This document shows positions 1 to 10,984 of a stretch of DNA of 64,000 nucleotides, piece after piece. The stretch's first letter is position 1. The number at the start of each line of letters is the position of its first letter. The position numbers and the translations under genes were made by a program. The DNA comes from Theropithecus gelada (Eukaryota; Chordata; Mammalia; Primates; Cercopithecidae). Location: positions 81,339,790 to 81,403,789 of the forward strand of contig NC_037683.1 in the NCBI RefSeq assembly GCF_003255815.1, written 5' to 3'. The notes under the pieces were generated by a model that had not been told where the DNA came from, did not search any database, and was given only the letters and a program-made list of their open reading frames with translations.

Positions 1-1430
1 TATAATACACAACTCAAATTAAAAGACTAATTGTTCCTACATGGGCAAAGTTTTACAGAAACACAGAATTTACTACTTAAGATGAATAAACAGCTTTCTT
101 ATTGTAAACACGTTTTAGTGTTGGTGCTTTTATCAAGTTTCTGGGAGAAGCCATCAGAGGAAGAAAAAAGGCACTAGAAACATCTGATCCTTTCTGTCTC
201 TTTACATCTGTACCCTTGACTATAAATTACAGTAATTCATTCCCCAGGATGAACAGTCAATAGTTAAATGTCAGCCTGTAGGTTGCTGCCTAACTAAGAG
301 GGGGAAAAAAATCACCCTAGGAGTGATAAGATAAAACTAAGGGGCAAATAATTGAATAATTCTCTGCTGGTATTTTTAAAGACGTATGTCTGCCAACATG
401 GTCCACATTTTTTGCTTAAGAGCAGCATTTTCCCCTTTTCTTTCAAGAAAATCTCCTTAGTGCCTGCTGAGAAGATATCACATCTTACATCATTTTCCGT
501 TGATAGTGAAATCCACAGCCTCCACAGCAATGTGATTAAGGCACAAATTTTTGAGACCAAAGCACATGTACCCAACTGAGCACAATAATGCTTTCAAAAA
601 AAGAACAAGTTTCAAAAGTTCTTCTAACAATTCCATTGTTCAGGATTCACAAGCTGGAAGAACGTACATTTCTGCATTTTCTGAATTTCCACAAGTTGGG
701 TCAGTCTAAAGGCTCATTCTTCACACTCCCACAAACTATTTATTACTCTATGCCCTTTCCAAGTAAATCAAGACAGGCAGTTATCAAAGCAGATGCATTA
801 TTTGGGTCCAGCAGAAAACAGAGTTGGTTCTGCCCACCCCTTTCTCCCAATCTGCAAGCCTCTGTTCATCCCTGTGAATAAAAATGCCGAATGACAAAAA
901 AGGTTGGGTGACTTACGTTATTCTCCTTATTTCAACACAAATGTGAAATCAGCTAGTCAATCTCCAGGTCCTCCTAAAAGACAATGTGCCTGGTGGTTTT
1001 GTTTTGCTTTTCACAAACATGGAAAAGGGGAGGCATGGCTTAGAGGCAACTACATAATGAACTTAGCAGCCGAAAACAAATTCCAGCCTACTTCCAGAAG
1101 ATGAAAAACAACACATAATGCACAGAAACTGTTCAAAGCTCCCACGACCTGTGCATCTGTCTCACTCTATCAGGAACTAGAAATGCCACCTCAGTTTTGA
1201 CATACTGGGCCTCCAAAAAACAGCCTCTCTCATCCTTGGCTTCTCACCCAGCAGCACCACCTTCAAACTAGGACAGTCCAGATACCAGAATATGATCCAG
1301 TAAAAACTATTCAGGATTCCGATAAGTCAAATAAAGATCAGATGGTCTTAAGAGTGTTTTGGAGGAGGGGAAAATATACAAATAATTTTCCATTTTCTAT
1401 GCCTGTCCAGGAGCACTAGGTAGTATTTAG
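1..1430. other. Non-repetitive sequence, no gene recognised
   Basis: The stretch is AT-rich unique DNA without Alu or L1 signatures. Open frames are under 100 codons and resemble no protein I know. A good minus-strand 5' splice site (AAC|GTAAGT) is seen at about 911-917, with a possible acceptor near 975, but the 60-bp interval between has stops in all three frames, so I do not call an exon. If the CpG-island gene runs leftwards this would be intronic or 3' of it. Confidence 0.4.
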
Positions 1431-1439
1431 ACTGTGCCT

Positions 1440-1600
1440 GCCACTTTAAATGCATTATGCCTTACTTCATCTGTCCCCCACAAAGAGCCCAGTGATAAAC
1501 TTTCTCTATGTCCCTTCTTCAGATGGAGAAACAGGCTTAAAAAGGTCAAACATGCCTGAAGTCACAAACTGGCAAATCTAAACTCTGCACCCACACTAAT
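1440..1600 (-). mobile_element. MIR fragment
   Basis: Degraded match to the reverse complement of MIR: a 'cttcagatggagaaacaggct' type core is followed by 'aggtcaaa...gtcacaaactggcaaa'. This matches the usual 'gatgaggaaactgaggc ... ggtcacacagct' order. It is old and diverged, and the ends are approximate. Confidence 0.5.
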
Positions 1601-1604
1601 GCTC

Positions 1605-2275
1605 TTAACCTAGGCTTGATATCTATGATATACGGTGATCAGCAACAGATTCTAAAAACAGCTATGACCCCTCCAAATCACCCTTGGGGTTCAATGAATT
1701 TTACTGAAAAAATTAATGATTATCTCCTTTTTTCAGCAACCTTTGTTCAACACCTCACACACGCAGCTGTGCCTCTGACTGGCAATAAGTCACAATATCT
1801 CCATGGCACCTGCTTCAAAGCAATGCGAATATTCAAAAGTGCTTTCCTCTTCAAAGACATCACTGCAGGACAAAATCCAATTCGAAAACTGTTCTGACCA
1901 GCAACATGGTGCCAGAGATGCCCCATTATCTTCGGCAAAACACCCAGCCTCCAAGCACAGCCACCTCCCTGCTTGCTCCTGCAGCTGTGTACACAAGGTT
2001 TATTATACCCAAATGGCCAGCTTTGCTTTCTTGCCAAGAGATAAGAAAAACCAGGTTGAGACCCTACTGCTGGTATGAAAATCCTCGATTCACACTCCAG
2101 AAATCTGGAAATGCACTTCTACATAATAAACTCAAACAGTTTTATCCACTTCCAAGATGTTTCAAAAACAGTGATAAAGGCTGTATTTTATTCCCAGGGT
2201 AAGGCTTAAGCGGCAAATAAGATGCCCAAGCCAAGTAGCTTCGTGAAGACTTTTGTATAAGGAATGTTAAGCTTC
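1605..2275. other. Non-repetitive sequence, nothing recognised
   Basis: Overlapping short frames occur on both strands (up to 98 codons), none with recognisable protein content. No repeat family, RNA gene or clear splice-site pair was seen. Confidence 0.35.
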
Positions 2276-2279
2276 TGAG

Positions 2280-2515
2280 TATCAACTATATATCTAAATT
2301 TAAAAATAAAACAATTAGAATGTAGAATGGTTGTTACCAGGGGCTGGAGGGAGTGGAGGGAAATGCGGAGTTAAGGATTGAATGGGGGCACAGTTTCTAT
2401 TTAAGAAGATGAAAGAGTTCTGGAGATGGATGGTGATGACGGTTGCACAACAATGTAAACATACTTAACATCACTGAACTATACACTCAAAATGATTGAA
2501 ATGGTTAAAAAAAAA
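2280..2515 (+). mobile_element. L1M 3'-UTR fragment
   Basis: The sequence 'ttgttaccaggggctggaggg' followed by 'gagttctggagatggatggt', 'gatgacggttgcacaacaat' and 'actgaactatacactcaaa' is the standard order at the 3' end of old L1M elements in sense orientation. It ends in an A-run that is shared with the following Alu piece. Confidence 0.75.
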
Positions 2516-2516
2516 A

Positions 2517-2645
2517 AGGCTTGAGGCAGGAGAATCGCTGGAACCCAGGAGGCAGAGGTTGAGGTGAGGTGAGATTGTGCCATTGCACTCCAGCCTGGGC
2601 AACAAGAGCGAAACTTTGTCTCAAAAAATAAAAAAAATAAAAGGA
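2517..2645 (+). mobile_element. Alu, right-arm fragment
   Basis: Only the right monomer from 'ggcttgaggcaggagaatcg' through 'cactccagcctgggcaacaa' to an A-rich tail is present. The 5' end joins directly to the A-run of the preceding L1M. Confidence 0.85.
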
Positions 2646-3392
2646 TGGATGCTCTCAAACTCCTTTTAAATGTGTATGCACTGTTATGTCTAAGTGGGGA
2701 CCAAGTCCTCTTTAGAGTCATCCAAGAAAAGGACTGACCACAGGGGCTCAGAGTGGCCCACAGATGATTTTACAGTCTAGTCTATAATATCTCTGTGTTT
2801 GTGCTCATGTCCAATGTTTTACATTAATTATCCTATAGGAAAAAAACAAGTTGTTGAAATTCCTCACTCATGTGCATGCTGCTTGGAGGCCAGGTGGATG
2901 TCTCAGGTGAGCATCTAGACAAAAGTTCTCTTCTCTCTTGGTATCACAATATAACACAACAACAATCTAGCCCCCACACACACACAGAAGCAGCCACCTT
3001 TTTTCCCACTATATGGGCTATTGCAGAGTAATACTGAGGACATACGCCACAAGGCATTTTATTCTGCCACAGTTCAGAATACAATGGTCTCTGGTTCACT
3101 ACAGTCTCTTTTCTTCATCTTAGGCAAATAAAGACTTTCCACAGAAAGAAAATCACTGATGCTGCTGTACTCCAGTTAACTACTGATGCTGTATTTTCAT
3201 CACCTGAGACTGGACCACAAGTCACATCTCAAATGACAGAGAGCCCCCACAATCAAATCTCTTTATCCAACTCTCAAACGGAGTTTTGCTTTGTAATTGT
3301 TGACCTATTTAATTGCTTTTTCTCTTCCTCAAGTCTGCATGTTCTGATTTGTAAGCCGATCTTGATCCCAAATTAAGTACTACCTTATTTTC
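2646..3392. other. Unique sequence, nothing recognised
   Basis: No gene or family is recognised. A short (CA)n run is at about 2972-2986. Confidence 0.35.
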
Positions 3393-3680
3393 TCTTTTTT
3401 GAGACAGGGTCTCACTCTGTCACCCAGGATGGAGTGTAGGGGTACAATTACAGCTCACTGCAGCCTGGACCTCCAGGGTTCAAGTGACTCTCGCACCTCA
3501 GTCTCCTGAGTAGCTGGGACTACAGACACATACCACCACATCTGGCTAATTTATTTTTTACAGAGGGAAGGTTCTTGCTTTGTTGACCAGGCTGGTCTCA
3601 AACTCCTGGCCTCAAGAGATCCTCCTGCATGAGCTTCCCAAAGTCCTGGGATTATAGGCATGAACCACCACACCCAGCCA
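3393..3680 (-). mobile_element. Alu (old, AluJ-like), antisense
   Basis: It starts 'ttttttgagacagggtctcactctgt' and ends 'caccacacccagcc', both monomers present. The diverged wording ('gcagcctggacctcc', 'ctcaagagatcctcctgc') fits AluJ. Confidence 0.9.
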
Positions 3681-3735
3681 ATTAAGCACTTCTCACCATT
3701 GTTTTAGCATCTGTTTCCCCCTCATTGGAGGGATT

Positions 3736-3757
3736 AAAAAAAAAAAAAAAAAAAAAG
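3736..3757. repeat. Poly(A) run
   Basis: About 22 A residues not attached to a recognisable retroelement on either side. Confidence 0.8.
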
Positions 3758-3883
3758 GAAGCAAATCTTGTGTTAGAAAACGCTAACCTTTACCAGCCTG
3801 GATCCCTAAACATTTTTTGAGTTACATAAAATATGACCAGTTTCCTTTAAAGTTTGCATAATTCATTTTTAAAAATTATTTTG

Positions 3884-4139
3884 TTTTATTGAGATGTTGT
3901 CTCACTTTGTCACCCAGGATGGAGTGCAGTGGCACAATCATGGCTCACTGCAGCCTCAGCCTCCCAAGTAGTTGGAACTACAGGCATGCCCCACCACGTC
4001 CAGCTAATTTTGTATTTTTCATAGAGACAGAGTTTCATCATGTTGTCCAGGCTGGTCTTGAACTCCTGGGCTCAAGCACTCCACCCTCCTGGGCCTCCTA
4101 AAGTGCTAGGATTACAGGCATGAGCCACCACTCCCAGCC
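3884..4139 (-). mobile_element. AluJ-like, antisense, with target-site duplication
   Basis: Antisense Alu with a diverged start ('tgttttattgagatgttgtc') and a deletion in the right arm. The direct repeat 'cataattcatttttaaa' lies at about 3856-3872 and 4140-4156 and marks the insertion site. Confidence 0.9.
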
Positions 4140-4349
4140 ACATAATTCATTTTTAAATGCCACTACAAAACTGACAGTTAACATCAACAATAAAATATTT
4201 AATGCAAGCCCAATCCTCCCTAATACAAACATATTCTTAACAATTAGAATAGTGTCACAACTAAAACATGAATAGCTCAACACCACAGAGCTAGGCAGAG
4301 CAACACAATAGAAGTCAAGAAACAGACACACAGGTATGTGGGATTTAGT

Positions 4350-5240
4350 CAGAGGGAAAATGGACTATTAATAAATGACTGGGAAAATCAGTAGCCATCT
4401 GGGGAAAAAAGTAAACTGGGATCCATATGTACTAAAATAAAATCAATATGGATAAATAATTTAAATATAAAAATACTGAAACTACAGTAGTTCCAAAAGA
4501 AACCCTGGACATTTGAAAAATAATAATTTTAAGATAGGGAACTCCTTCTTCTCTTCATGACATTAAATCCAAAGACTTTAAAATAAGCTGCTGATAAATT
4601 CATCTGCATGGAAAAATCTAACATAACCCGAGTCAAAAGATGAACAAACTGCAAACGACTCCAATTCTTATCACATGAGGGGCTTATTTCCCTTAGGTAT
4701 AATGTAATACAACTTGCTAACAGCCCAATGGCAAAGGATATGAACAGTTCGCAGAAAGATAAATACAAACAGCTCTTACAAATTTGTGAAAATATGCTCA
4801 TTCTCCTACGAGAAATGCAAATTAAAACCAGATGAGATACCATTTTTTACTTAACAGATTGGCAAAGATTAAGAAATGTCGTAACATACTGTGCCAGCAA
4901 GGATATAAGGAAACAGGTACTTTCATACCTTGCCTGTGACGGCATATGTTAGCACAGCTTCCATGAAAGGCAGTTAGAGTAGTATCTTTGACAAGTACAA
5001 ATGCACATATCCTTTCACCTGGTAATTACACATTCATCACACATGGCACTATCACCTGTGAGCATAATAATACATGTACAAAGTTACCCCTTGCAGCATT
5101 GCTGGATGTAGCAAAATCAATAGCAAACAGATTAAACAAAATATGGAGTTAAAATAATACTATGCTGCCATTTAAAATGATTTTTTTAAAAACCCATACC
5201 TCTATATGGAGCAGTCTGAAGACATACGGTTTTAAGAAAA
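4350..5240 (+). mobile_element. L1M fragment (ORF2 C-terminal part)
   Basis: Contains the decayed L1 ORF2 C-terminal blocks 'aacagcccaatggcaaagga', 'gaaatgcaaattaaaacca', 'gatgagataccattttt' and 'gattggcaaagattaagaaa' in sense orientation. Many substitutions and no open frame. Confidence 0.75.
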
Positions 5241-5336
5241 AAAGATGCATAACAATATATAAAGTCTATCATCATCTGTGATTTAACAGGGAGAGAGAAT
5301 ATGATCATACACACACACTTTTAAAAATATATATGA

Positions 5337-5539
5337 GGCTGGGTGCGGTGGCGCATGCCTGTAATCCCAGCACTTTGGGAGGCCAAGGCGAGCAGACCAC
5401 GAGGTCAAGAGATCGAGACCATCCTGTCCAATACGGTGAAAACCCGTCTCTACTGAAAATACAAAAATTAGCTGGGCGTGGAGGCGCCACTGCACTCCAG
5501 CCAGGCGACAGAGCAAGACCCCATCTCAAAAAAAAAAAA
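5337..5539 (+). mobile_element. Alu with internal deletion
   Basis: The 5' end is complete ('ggctgggtgcggtggcgcatgc'). The right arm jumps from 'gctgggcgtggaggcg' directly to 'ccactgcactccagcc', losing roughly 90 bp. The 'cacgaggtcaagagatcgagacc' block is AluY/AluSc-like. Confidence 0.9.
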
Positions 5540-5670
5540 GTATATATATACACACATATATACACACACATATATACCCACATATACACATATACACTCA
5601 CATATATACACATATACACATATATATACACATATATGCATATATACATATATACACATATATACATATG
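5540..5670. repeat. (TA)/(CA) microsatellite
   Basis: About 130 bp of almost uninterrupted alternating pyrimidine-purine steps (tatata / cacaca / catatata) grown out of the A-tail of the preceding Alu. It gives spurious Ile-Tyr-Thr frames on both strands. Confidence 0.95.
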
Positions 5671-5790
5671 AACAGAGTTATCTCTGGAAGGAGGAATACC
5701 AGGTGCCTCTAAAGAGAGAATATGGTAGCTAGTACAGGAAGTGGGTGGCTTTTCACTATACACCTTTTATATCTTTTAAATTTGAGCCAT

Positions 5791-6083
5791 GGGCCAGGCC
5801 CAGTGGCTCACACCTGTAACCCCAGCACTCTGGGAGGCCAAGGCAGGAGGATCACTTGAGTCCAGGAGTTCAAGACCAGCCTGGGAAACATAGTGAGACC
5901 CTATCTCTATAACAAATAATAAATTAGCTGGACGTGGTGGTGTGCACCCATAGTCCCAGCTACTCGGGAGGCTGAGGTGGGATGACTGCTTAAGCCCAGA
6001 AGGTCAAGGCTGGAGTGAGCAGGGATCATAAGACTGCATTCCAGCCTGGCTTACAAATAAGACCCTGCCTCAAAGAAAAAAAA
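5791..6083 (+). mobile_element. AluJ-like
   Basis: Full dimer from 'gggccaggcccagtggctcac' to an A-rich tail. 'gtccaggagttcaagaccag' and 'gcttaagcccagaaggtcaagg' are J-type positions. Confidence 0.9.
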
Positions 6084-6106
6084 ATTGAGCCATATTAGCC
6101 ATTTGA

Positions 6107-6410
6107 AAATGGCACAGTGGCTCATGCCTGTAATCCCAGCACTTTGGGAGGCCGAGGCCGGTGGATCACCTGAGGTCAGGAGTTTGAGACCAGCCTGGCC
6201 AACATGGTGAAACCGGGTCTCTACTAAAAATACAAAATTAGCTGGGCATGGTGGTGGGCACCTGTAAACCAGCTACTCGAGAGGCTGAGACAGGACAATC
6301 GCTTCAACTCAGAAGGCAGAGGTTGCAGCGAGCCGAGATCAAGCCACTGCACTCCAGCCTGAGTGACAGAGTGAGGCTCTGTCTCAAAAAAAAAAAAAAA
6401 AAAAAAAAAA
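6107..6410 (+). mobile_element. AluS-like
   Basis: Lacks the first few bases ('cacagtggctcatgcctgta') and has a tail of about 23 A. 'tgaggtcaggagtttgagac' fits AluS. It faces an antisense Alu at 6732. Confidence 0.9.
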
Positions 6411-6731
6411 GTTACTTTTTAAATCAGTAAAATGGTTGCAAGGTAAAGCTGAGGAAATCCACCAGAAAATGGAATAAAAAGACCAAGACATAGAAAACAG
6501 GAGAGAAAAGGGTAAGATAATCAGAGGATTGCCCAGAAGGACCACCAACATTAGAAAATGCAAATTCAATGAAAAGAAGGAAAGTTATCTAAATATAATT
6601 TTTTAAATGTTCCAATAATTGAAAAACATTAAGTTTCCAGTTTGAGAAGGCCACTGTGTACCCAGAAAAATGAATGCAAAAAGACCAATCAGAATACCTG
6701 GACAAAAAGAAAAATCCTAAAAACTTTCCCG

Positions 6732-7016
6732 CCTCGGAGTCTCGCTCTGTCGCCCAGGCTGGATGGAGTGCAGTGGTGCGACCTTGGCTCACTGCAAGCT
6801 CCGCCTCCCGGGTTCATGCCATTCTCCTGCCTCAGCCTCCCAAGTAGCTGGGACTACAGGCACCCGCCACCATGCCGGGCTAATTTTTTGTATTTTTAGT
6901 AGAGATGGGATTTCACCGTGTTAGCCAGGGAGGTCTCAATCTCCTGACCTCGTGATCCGCCAGCCTTGGCCTCCCAGAGTGTTGGGATTACAGGCATGAG
7001 CCACTGTGCCCCGCCC
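6732..7016 (-). mobile_element. AluY-like, antisense
   Basis: Has the AluY words 'cactgcaagctccgcctccc' and 'gtgttagccagggagg'. The poly(T) head is nearly lost, and a 4-bp 'tgga' duplication is in 'ggctggatggagtgcag'. The repeat 'cctaaaaacttt' before and after the element is the target-site duplication. Confidence 0.9.
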
Positions 7017-7165
7017 CTAAAAACTTTTAAAGAGACGTGATGGGAAACTTTTTTTTTTTTTTTTTAATAAAAAGCTAGAACTTTAGGGAACAATGTCTTT
7101 AAAGTTCTGAGGGAGAAGGACTTTCAAACTATAACTGTATACGTGGCCAAACCAGTAAGTGTGAA

Positions 7166-7194
7166 GGTGAAAGAAAGAAAGAAAGAAAAAAGAC
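7166..7194. repeat. (GAAA)n
   Basis: About 29 bp of gaaa repeats in otherwise unique DNA. Confidence 0.8.
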
Positions 7195-7286
7195 AATTTA
7201 GATATGCCAAATCTCAAGAAGACTATCTCCCTTGTAACCTTTTGCAGAAGCTGTTGGCCAATGCTCTCTACCAAGACCAGAGAGCA

Positions 7287-7578
7287 GCCGAGTGTAGTGG
7301 CTTACACCTATAATCCCAGTACTCTTCGAGGCAGAGGTGGGCAGATCACCTGAGGTCAGTAGTTCGAGACCAGCCTGGCCAACAAAGTGAAACCCGATCT
7401 CTAACAAAAATGCATAATTAGCCGGGTGTGCTGGCACCTGCCTGTAATCCCAGCTACTTGGGGGGCTGAGGCAGGAGAATCATTTCAACCTGGGTGATGG
7501 AGGCTGCAGTGAGCCGAGATCCCGCCACTGCACTCCAGCCTGGGCAACAAGAGTGAAACTCCATCTCAAAAAAAAAAG
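7287..7578 (+). mobile_element. AluS-like
   Basis: Starts 'agccgagtgtagtggcttac' and ends in about 10 A then 'gaaaaagacc'. The repeat 'aagaccagaga' on both sides is the target-site duplication. Confidence 0.9.
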
Positions 7579-8300
7579 AAAAAGACCAGAGACAAAAAGA
7601 AACTACAAGGAAGGAGGATACCACAGTATCCAGGGAAGAGAACATACAGAATGGCCTGGACACTTTAGAAGGGATGCCTTCAGGAGGAAAGGATGAATGG
7701 ACAGCTACCCTGAGGTGTGCAAACACACAGAGAGCAGGGTTAGGCTTCAGTTTGGGAGTGAGTCAGTGACAGGTACTTAAAACAAGCACTCAAAACAATT
7801 ATTAACTCTGGGTGGGCAAAAGCTATATGAGGAAGGAAATGTCATTTAAATTACATGTCTTGGCTGTGAATTATTTCCAGTAAAAATAATACTATAAACA
7901 TTATATATTAACCAAATAAAAATCTCATTAATATTAGAGCAGGAGAAGAGATGTGTTGGGGGAAGTCATAAGAGTTTATCTTCATCTTCCACAGTGTCAG
8001 GAAAGTAAATATCCAAAATTGAATTTAAAAAAATCAAGAAATGACATGATAAGAATGCTTTCTTAAGGTACCGTCATTTTCACAGGTCTAAAGCAGTCAA
8101 ATATCAGCATTTTCTTATCGCTCAACATCAGAAGATAGATGAGCGATTCCTCTGAGGAGAGGGAATCAGGTGGGAAGAGCAGGGCAGAGAGCTACTATTT
8201 TCATGGACGGTTTTGTAGAACTTGACTTTTTGAAGGGTGAGAAGACACGTATATAAAACATGGCTAAATTTTTTCATTTAAAGAATTTTTTGTAATTTTA
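7579..8300. other. Unique sequence, nothing recognised
   Basis: No recognisable coding or RNA feature. The AT-rich 3' half may hold very old LINE remains that I cannot assign. Confidence 0.3.
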
Positions 8301-8304
8301 ATTT

Positions 8305-8433
8305 TTTTTGTACAGAGAGGGTCTTGCTAGGTTGTGCAGACTAGTCTTGAACTCACGGCCTCAAGCAATCCTCCAGCCCCAGCCTCCCAAAGTGTTGGAA
8401 TTACAGGCATGAGCCACCGCACCCAGACTTAAA
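8305..8433 (-). mobile_element. Alu monomer fragment, antisense
   Basis: A left-monomer-like piece: 'gtacagagagggtcttgcta' through 'gggattacaggcatgagcca' type sequence to 'ccaccgcacccagac'. Only about 125 bp is present, so it may be a FLAM-type monomer or a truncated AluJ. Confidence 0.7.
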
Positions 8434-8439
8434 ATCTGT

Positions 8440-9210
8440 CCTAGAGCCAATATTCAAGGGTTTTTCCCATATGAGAACCAATGATGGTCTTATGTGTGCT
8501 GCTCCCATAACAAAAGCCATATTTCAAATCACATCTAAGACAGTCTAAGACTTCTAGGTCAACCACTGCTGGTGCTGCCCACCAGCTCCCACCTGTGGGC
8601 TGGGGAACAGTCATTGCTCTGCCATCCCATTCGCTGGGAGAAATGCCTGAGAGACAGTACCAGGATCACACTCCTTGAAGACTTCAGGATTTTGCAGGTT
8701 TCTCGTTAGCTCCATAATTTTTATAATTGTAAAGTGACTAAGATCACAAAATAAAATCAGAATTCCTACTTTTGTGTTCTCCAAGAAAGGCCTCATTCTC
8801 CTCAGAGGCAGAGAGGGATACATGTGGGTTTGCATGCAGAACTCAATTAAAAGCAACCTGAATAAGAAACAACTAATTTGTCAAAGGCTTCAGGTAACCA
8901 AATTTCAGAAACAAACTGATCCTTTATTTTAGAAAGTTTAGAGAAATACTGATCCTTTGGGTGACAAATGCAATTTTTTTTTGTAAAACTGTGCGGTTTC
9001 CAAGGGGTCCTTGTGAAATCCCCAATTCCAGGTCTAATGGAGAAACAGCAGCCAGGGGAGCAGGGAAACCAGCTCAACCTTTGGTGCTTATTCTCCTGAA
9101 TCACAGGGCTAACGTCACCACATGCCTCCTTAAATAAAAATATAACACTTATTAGAGCCATTGACAAATCTGGCCAGCTCAAAAATACAAAATTCTACAG
9201 TTTTTTGTAT
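8440..9210. other. Unique sequence, nothing recognised
   Basis: Minus-strand frames of 81 and 111 codons occur here but show no domain, compositional bias or splice context suggesting a gene. Confidence 0.3.
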
Positions 9211-9211
9211 T

Positions 9212-9467
9212 CCTCAGTTTGGGAAGCCAAGGCAGGCAGATCACTTGAGGCCATGAATTCGAGACCAGCCTGGCCAACATGGTAAAATCCCATCTCTACT
9301 AAAAAAATACAAAAATTAGCTGGGCATGGTGGCACATGCCTGTAATCCCAGCTACTCAGGAGACTGAGGCACAAGAATCGCTTGAATCAGAGAGGTGGAG
9401 GTTGCAGTGAGCCGAGATCATGCCACTGTACTTCAGCCTGGGCCACAAAGCAAGACTCTGTCTCAAA
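9212..9467 (+). mobile_element. Alu, 5'-truncated
   Basis: Starts inside the left arm ('cagtttgggaagccaaggca') and runs to 'caagactctgtctcaaatac', where the tail becomes a dinucleotide repeat. Confidence 0.88.
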
Positions 9468-9528
9468 TACACAAACATATATATACACACACATATATAC
9501 ACACACACACATATATATATACATATTC
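9468..9528. repeat. (CA)/(TA) microsatellite
   Basis: Alternating cacaca/tatata tract grown from the tail of the Alu just upstream, like the one at 5540-5670. Confidence 0.9.
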
Positions 9529-9568
9529 TGTCAGAAATGAGGGTCTTTGGGTTTCAGAAGCAAGAGTT

Positions 9569-9862
9569 GGCTGGGAGCAGTAGCTCATGCCTGCAATCCC
9601 AGCACTTTGGGAGGCCAAGATGAGCGGATCACCTGAGGTCAGGAGTTCGATACCAGCCTGGCCAACATGCCAAAACTCCATCTCTACCAAAAATATAAAA
9701 ATTGGCCAGGTGTGGTGGTGCGTGCCTGTAGTCCCAGCTACTTGGGAGGCTGAGGCAGGAGAATGGCTTGAACCCGGGAGGCAGAGGTTGCAGTGAGCCG
9801 AGATCGTGCCACTGCACTCCAGCCTAGGTGACAGAGTGAGACTCCATTTCAAAAAAAAAAAC
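9569..9862 (+). mobile_element. AluS-like
   Basis: Full dimer from 'ggctgggagcagtagctcat' to an A-tail interrupted by c. Confidence 0.9.
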
Positions 9863-10028
9863 AAAACAGCAAGAATTTGGGATTGACTAACCAAAGCAAT
9901 AAAGCAATAGACAACAGTAGTTTACAAGCATGTTAATACCTGTATAAGTGAAATTCAATCAAACAGAACCCTGTAGAGAGACAGCATACCTAAAATTACT
10001 TTCAGAACACTGATAAAAACCAGTAACT

Positions 10029-10322
10029 AGCCGGGCACGGTGGCTCACACCCATAATCCCAGCACTTTGGGAGGCCAAGGTGGGTGGATCACCTGAGGTC
10101 AGGAGTTTGAGACCAGCTGGCCAACATGGTGAAACCCCGTCTCTATTAAAAATACAAAAATTAGCCAGGTGTGGTAGTGGACACCTGTAATCCCAGCTAC
10201 TTGGGAGGCTGAGGCAGAAGAATCGCTTGAACCTGGGAGGCAGAGGTTGCAGTGAGCCGAGATCGCAGCACTGCACTTCGGTCTGGGCGACAGGCCAAGA
10301 CTCATCAAAAAAAAAAAAAAAG
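10029..10322 (+). mobile_element. AluS-like
   Basis: Full dimer 'gccgggcacggtggctcaca' to about 16 A. The right arm 'tgcacttcggtctgggcgac' is slightly diverged. Confidence 0.92.
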
Positions 10323-10504
10323 CAAAAACAGTAAGTGACATACTACCTGAAACAATGGTGCCAACCTAGCCAAAGCTAAAATAAAACCAGCCATAAGCTA
10401 AGATAAACAAATCTCTGTAATAAACGAATTCTCTTCCTTTGAAGATTGACTTGAATTCTTATATGCCATACACTCCCAAAAGTTACTTGAAAAGTCAAAC
10501 AATA

Positions 10505-10696
10505 GGCAAGGCGCGGTGGCTCACGCCTATAATCCCAGCACTATGGGAGGCTACTCAGGAGGCTGAGGCAGGAGAATGGAGTGAACCCGGGAGGCGGAGC
10601 TTGCAGTGAGCGGAGATCACACCACTGCACTCCAGCCTGGGCGACAGAGCGAGACTCTGTCTCAAAAAAAAAAACAAACAAAAAAAACAAAAAAAT
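10505..10696 (+). mobile_element. AluY-like with large internal deletion
   Basis: The left arm stops at 'cagcactatgggaggc' and resumes at 'tactcaggaggctgaggc', removing about 120 bp between two 'gggaggc' motifs. The perfect 15-bp repeat 'aaaagtcaaacaata' (10490-10504 and 10697-10711) shows a single insertion, so the loss occurred in the element itself. Confidence 0.93.
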
Positions 10697-10984
10697 AAAA
10701 GTCAAACAATAAAAGGCAGCATTGTTGTCAAGAAAAAAAACAGAACAACGTAATCAAGTAAAGGCTGGGGAAAGGGGAAAGGAAGGAAAGGGTTGTATTA
10801 TTTCACCAGCAAGTTGAAGCCAATCACTTTCACAAGCAAGCATGACACTTAGTTCCTGGCATCCTGGTAGCCAAAGCAGAAAAGGGAATCAGGTAAGTTG
10901 GGAGTTCCTGTTCATCAAGGAAATAAACAGTGAACTGAAATATATATTTCCTCACATAATGGATTCTGAACAGCACAGTAAATC

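Noticed and set aside
911..975. Possible small exon on the minus strand (acceptor TTTTAG, donor GTAAGT)
   Set aside because: The 60-bp interval has stops in all three frames and no supporting neighbour exon. One good donor in 1 kb is expected by chance.
5305..5763. 152-codon minus-strand frame rich in Tyr/Ile/Val/Cys
   Set aside because: Translation of an antisense Alu joined to the CA/TA microsatellite.
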